64,000 bases of DNA from Chytridium lagenaria (Eukaryota > Chytridiomycota > Chytridiomycetes > Chytridiales > Chytridiaceae). Location of the stretch: the NCBI GenBank assembly GCA_025449115.1, contig JAHLKC010000133.1, forward strand, positions 1 to 64,000, read 5' to 3'. The notes under the pieces were generated by a model that was not told the origin of the DNA, did not search any database, and saw only the letters and a list, made by a program, of their open reading frames with translations. The position numbers were made by a program, and so were the translations under genes. Shown one piece after another: positions 59,477-64,000 of this stretch; the first letter of the stretch is position 1; the number at the start of each line of letters is the position of its first letter.

Positions 59477-61903
59477 ATGGCAGATGATGGCCATAGACGG
59501 GCACCCCATTGGAATAGTTTGAGCGTACTCCTTGACGACGATGGTATTGCTGCAGAGGAACCCACGGTGCCGAAAGCATCTGCAACAGGAAAGCATTTGG
59601 ATCATATAAGCAAGTGCGCCACGGAGCCTCGCTTGACCGTTCCAACAACTGCTACTGTCGGTTTTAATAACCCTTATACCTCGTCGTTGCTTCCAGTTTT
59701 GGGTGATCATGAGAGTCAGGCAGAGAGTGGTTCGACAAAGAAAGCTTTACGAGAAGTGGCTGCACAACATGATCACAGTTCCTCAGCTTTGCAAGATTCA
59801 CACCTGTTAACCATTGAGACTCAAGCAAATTCTTTCAAGCCTGGACCTGAAAGAGCTCAGAATGTCTCGGCTACCAGTCCTTTTGATGCAGTACTTCTTC
59901 AATCTTATAGCGATGCATCGACTAATGCTGTTGCGCCAGGTTTGAGAAATGACCCATTTGCCGGCTTCATGGGTGGAGAAGGAAGCGCCAACTCTAGCGT
60001 CTTCAATGACGTTATTTCTACAGGGTCTAATGAAACGAATACGACAAGTTCGAGTCGTGTTTCTTTCGACCATGATCTACTGGATACAGCCTTTTCGTCA
60101 ATGGGTTTAGCTCCGCTTAAACAAATCCCATCCGATAGCTATACAACCGTTCCTCCCCAGGCTCTTAACAACGAGTTATCACCACAACAGACCCCTTACG
60201 CTTCACCAGTCACTTCCATTGCTACACCTCCTTCCACATCATCATTTTCCGTATTGAACACACCACTCTATTCCGAAGCACCTACTCCCTACCACGCATT
60301 CGAAAACGATGACCCCAACGCCGACGACGGTTCCGACTTTGACGATTCCGCACCTGCTACAATCAATCGCAAACCCCGTAAGATTCCAGCCTCAAAGAGA
60401 CCCATCTCACGTTCCAGCAATGAGCAAGAATGTCGATGCATTACCTGTGACACGTGGCTTGCCACTCTGTTTCTATATGGCGCCTCGGCTGCGTTGGAGA
60501 TGCCGCATGTAATTGAGGTTCAGTGTATGGCGTGTGCGGCTTCTGGGGGGATGTGGAGGTCAGGAAGGGGAGACGGATGAGAGGAGGCTTTCAAGGGACG
60601 ATAGAGATGACGTGTCAGATTTGTTCAAACTTGAAGGGGTTTGGGGTCGTGAGGGTGGATGAGGAAGGAGAGTGTAATGGGATGGGCAGACAGGCGCAGC
60701 AGAAGAACGCTCTAAAGCCAAACCTGATTTTGGGATTGAGGTTATCTGCGACAAGTGTTTCACTGATTTTAGTGAGTATTCTCTTCCTTTTCCCTCTTAA
60801 TTTTTGTCTTTCACTTCTTTGCAAGCGCTTTTTCCCTGAGATTAACGCGACTTTTCATAGAATTCTGCTCAAAAATGCGGCGGTGGAGGCGTTTGGCGAT
60901 CAGGAAGGTGGAGACCCAAAGAACTTTTCCTGCAAGGCCGCAAAACATGTCGACTACCCCACGTTCGCCCTGGCAACCCAACTCAATTCCGCTATGTGAC
61001 GTACAGAATTCCAATTCTCGGCGCACCCGTGAGCGATCGTTACGGAGGCTACATTCCAAAGTGCGAACCCGGTTTCCTTGAAGCGGTTACAACAACACCC
61101 ATGGAGAATATTCCCTATACCGACCTCCCAATCTCTGAAGCTCTGGACCGTATCGCCTCAGACGTGTCACTCTTTTGGAGTGCCGCCTCCCTCAATGCAG
61201 TTGCTGACGCTTTGACGATGCAAAAGGCCAGTTTTGCTGAGACTTGGCCGATGGTTGTTGCAACAGAACAAGAATTCATGCGTCAACTCCAATTCTTTGT
61301 TAAAGGTCAATTCAACCCTGATTTTAACCTTGAAGAGCTTCGCGGGAAAAGGGTTCGAAGACTTTTGTGTCTTGGGTTCTTTCCGAATCCGAAGGCAAAA
61401 AAGAAGAAAAGTAAAACGGGCGATATGGCGGAAGTATTGCTGCTATTTCCGAGCCGTCACGGAGGGGTCGACCACTCTGCGCATGTGACGGCTGAGGAGC
61501 CCGAATATTTGATTGGTGGAGTCATAGTGTTCAATGGATCATTGAAGATCGAAACGTGTGTTTAAGGTTCGCGGCTGGAATAGGTCAGTTTGGGATACAT
61601 CCAAACTCTATGATGCCGACCGTCATCCTTGCCACCTTTTTACAATTGCGCCAAGATTATTGCAACTAGTGGGTTGGATGTGCCGTTGCATATTTGGGGA
61701 TTTGCGGTATGGGGGAGAGGGAGAGATCGCACGCGTAAAAGTCTTCTTGCGGATGCGTTAAGGTCGGGGTCGAAAGATATTGAGACTTATGCGGAATTGG
61801 TGGGAATTCCCGAGGCGGACTTGAGGAGGACTTGAAGGATTATCTCATTCCGATGGAGATGTTGAATGATAGAGATATTTTCATGAATGGGGGGACGCGT
61901 TGA
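59477..61903 (+). CDS. Cys-rich uncharacterised protein, family member C
   Basis: The start at 59477 gives MADDGHRRAPHWNSLSVLL and about 310 residues of Ser/Thr/Pro/Asn-rich sequence with a basic patch (RKPRKIPASKRP). The family core follows: CRCITCDTWLATLFLYG, then IEVQCMAC, PDFGIEVICDKCFTDF and, after an intron (about 60773-60860), a block equivalent to GGG..WR.GRWRPK..F with the FRYVTYRIPILG segment. The C-terminal half reads DRYGGYIPKCEPGF, NAVADALTMQKASFAETW, LRGKRVRRLLCLGFFPNP, EYLIGG, GFAVWGRGRDRTRKSLLAD, DIETYAELVG and PMEMLNDRDIF. The stop at 61903 follows a G6 run, and an alternative end at 61976 is possible. One-base breaks occur at 60545-60550, 60679-60681, near 61565 and near 61833. 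The KDZ element lies in its immediate 5' region. Function unknown. Confidence 0.65.
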
Positions 61904-62431
61904 ACGGCGTGACGAATAAGCTGGAGAATTACACTAAGAATGGGCCAGCAAGCGTTTATGTCGCCATAGTTTTTTAAAAATCTTTTTCTTTCCTGTTTAT
62001 GTGAGTTTCTTGCATCGACTTTTTTTTCCATCATCCACCGTTCCTTTTTAGCGCTTCAGCATACCAATTCCATTTTTCATTATCTCTATCAACAGAGATT
62101 TTGCGCGTTTATCGTAAATGATAGCTTACCATATTTTTTGCCGGTCATCAATAGGGTTTTAAGCTTCAATTTTCGTTATACATTTTAGAGATTTATAAAA
62201 TAGTTACCATAAAGAGAGATCCAGCAATAATATCTGAATTAAATAAACTCTTAGCACATCATGTATATTTTCTTCAGTCAAACTTGAACGAAGCCGGATA
62301 TCCCACAAGTTGGCAATTCGGAGATCTACAACATTTGTAAGGTTTTTGACAAGGCATGCAGACTTCGACTTCACAACTTCCATCGACTCCACACCGGCGC
62401 CCGAGGCCATCAACCTCAATTTACCGCAAAA
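61904..62431. other. Intergenic region, nothing recognised
   Basis: About 530 bases, AT-rich, without a coherent frame or clear repeat. It probably holds the 3' end of member C and the promoter of the next gene. Confidence 0.4.
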
Positions 62432-63999
62432 ATGCCACCCTTGACAACGTCAAAGAGACTCGTCATTATTCATTTTCGTCCCAAAACTGCATCTCTCGAG
62501 AAAAATGTCGGCCCCGGCATTAAAACCTTCCTGAGCACCGCACCAGCCGCAGAGCAACACCAACCTACCGGCCGACCACTGCAAGAATTCCACCATCTAT
62601 CTCTCCTAGAACGAGACAGATCCGTACAGCAGGGACAGCTAGACCAAAAACTGCTACCACTCTTCGACCGACAAAATCCGCGGGCCATGTGCCTCGGTTT
62701 ACACGAATTTATAGCGCGTCAAGCATGCGGATAGCATGACGCCTGGAAGTGATTTAACGCCCTCTCTTGTTACCCCTGAACTTATTTATATGGCACCTAA
62801 AAGCATACATGCGTTTCATGAAAAGTTTTGGAGAGCAATACCGGAAATGGCAAGAGGAGGGTTGTATGATAGTGAAGCCTTGATTCCGGTATTAAGTATC
62901 AACCTAAAGAAATGCCTGTGAGTGACTTGCATCCTTTGCATGACGTTAATGTTTTTATAAAAAGGCTCCACCAAAGCTAGGGCCTCCACCACTTCCGAAA
63001 CCTCTATTCATTCGCATTAACCCTGCCACCACAACGCCATTACCCACGCCACTCACTAATCTTAAATATCGTCCTGGTATATAAAGCTTTAATCTGCCTT
63101 AATTAATCGTTTAAGGTACAGCAGACAGTTTTGAGAGTTTTGAGGGATACGGAGAGCCTGCTTCACTAGAGTCAGAAGCTCTGCACGAACAACCGAGTGA
63201 AATCACTGACATTTCATGTCAGAAAGCCATATCAAGTCAAAGTCTTTCTTCTTTTGGGATCAGTATGGGACATTGTTTGACAAGCTCTTCGGGGTTTCAG
63301 TACTATCGGGAGACTTCGCGGGTGTCTCCGATTACCATTGGCTTGTTTGTGAGAAGATTGGAAAAGCTTTGCAGGGAGTTTGATGGTAGGCAGATTTATT
63401 ATAATTACCGTAGATATTGATGCCTCTTTTGCTTTAACTTTTTCATCGTAGTTCATTGGGCCGAAGTAACTCTAAGGCCGTCGAAAAACTCCTTACGAAA
63501 CCCATTCTCAAAAAAATCACACGCAAGCAGATCCTCGAATGTCTCTTTAACCGCACTGAAGTCGAAGCAATTGTATACGATCCCCGTAATCGGTACACTG
63601 CTCGGCGTCTGCCGTTTCTGGCTGCATGCCGTATTATGGAGACGTGGAGGACTTGGCGGTTGAGGTGATTGTTACTTTGTATCAGGGATTCTTAACCTAT
63701 GTAGATCGAACCACTTGGATCTTTTAAAGCATATTAGAGCTGCAGAAGGGATGAGAGATCAGTATCGGAGACGGCAAAAACAGAAGGCATTGATGAGAAG
63801 GTTTACGGTGTGTTATGATATTGTTGACCTATTCTAATGATTTCTAGGGCAGGCTTGAAGAAAACAAAGTGGTTTGCGATGCACTTTCAAAAAAACTTAA
63901 GGCAAGTTGGAGACAGGTCTACAAAGGGAAAAAAGGTAAATTAAGAAAGGAAAAGGTATTCTCTTACATCATTCATAGGGTTGTTATACATATTCCATC
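62432..63999 (+). CDS. Uncharacterised multi-exon gene cut by the right window edge
   Basis: The likely start at 62432 gives MPPLTTSKRLVIIHFRPKT and a first exon with LLERDRSVQQGQLDQKLLPL and MCLGLHEFIARQ. A one-base shift near 62720 leads into SDLTPSLVTPELIYMAPKS and FHEKFWRAIPEMARGGLYD. After introns come a Pro-rich segment (GPPPLPKPLFIRINP), TADSFESFEGYGEP and SRVSPITIGLFVRRLEKL, then VEKLLTKPILKKITRKQI, RNRYTARRLPFLAACRIM, HLDLLKHIRAAEGMRDQY and a Lys/Arg-rich end at the window edge. The later exons are basic and helical. I recognise no family; the protein continues beyond the window. Confidence 0.5.
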
Positions 64000-64000
64000 T

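Noticed and set aside
1..64000. CRISPR arrays, bacterial operons, ribosomal RNA genes
   Set aside because: The window is spliced eukaryotic DNA. No regularly spaced short identical repeats with unique spacers, and no rRNA sequence, were recognised.

Overview
The window is nuclear DNA of a fungus, most likely an early-diverging zoosporic (chytrid-type) lineage. Its genes have many short GT-AG introns (roughly 40-100 nt) and run on both strands with short gaps. They include fungal housekeeping families (Doa10, Atg13, CK2 alpha, prefoldin 4, cytochrome c1). The chytrid placement is an inference, not something the sequence proves.

Layout. 1-5.3 kb: a Kin1/PAR-1-like kinase cut by the left edge, then an uncharacterised protein. 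5.4-8.5 kb: a HAK/KUP potassium transporter. 8.6-15.3 kb: the ER membrane ubiquitin ligase Doa10. 15.7-18.4 kb: a divergent CK2 alpha and prefoldin subunit 4. 18.8-20.0 kb: a secreted RNase T2. 20.6-21.2 kb: a decayed tandem repeat of about 175 bp. 21.5-25.5 kb: a SPRY-domain protein with a Gln-rich minisatellite. 25.5-27.7 kb: AT-rich DNA without a recognised gene. 27.7-34.4 kb: two divergent members (A, B) of an undescribed Cys-rich family. 35.4-35.7 kb: a metallothionein. 36.2-40.8 kb: Atg13. 41.6-42.7 kb: an acidic protein. 43.7-45.0 kb: cytochrome c1. 46.1-47.7 kb: a PrpF-type isomerase. 48.5-50.9 kb: a membrane-anchored GH26-like protein. 50.98-59.34 kb: a complete KDZ-class DNA transposon. 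59.5-61.9 kb: member C of the Cys-rich family. 62.4 kb to the end: an unrecognised gene cut by the right edge.

The two most interesting items are the transposon and the Cys-rich family. The 8,368-bp element has 188-bp terminal inverted repeats and an exact 8-bp target duplication (GACTCTAG). It carries a KDZ transposase and a second gene that joins a homeodomain to an HMG-like segment. It sits about 125 bp upstream of family member C. The family has three copies here (A, B, C) that share CxxC pairs, a GGG..WR.GKWRPK..F block and a common C-terminal half. I cannot assign it a function.

Many genes show one-base frame breaks beside short homopolymers. Family conservation resumes in the next frame, and at most sites one extra base of the same kind repairs the frame. 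This looks like homopolymer undercalling in the assembly rather than mass gene death. Coordinates of multi-exon genes below are therefore spans from start to stop, including introns and these breaks.
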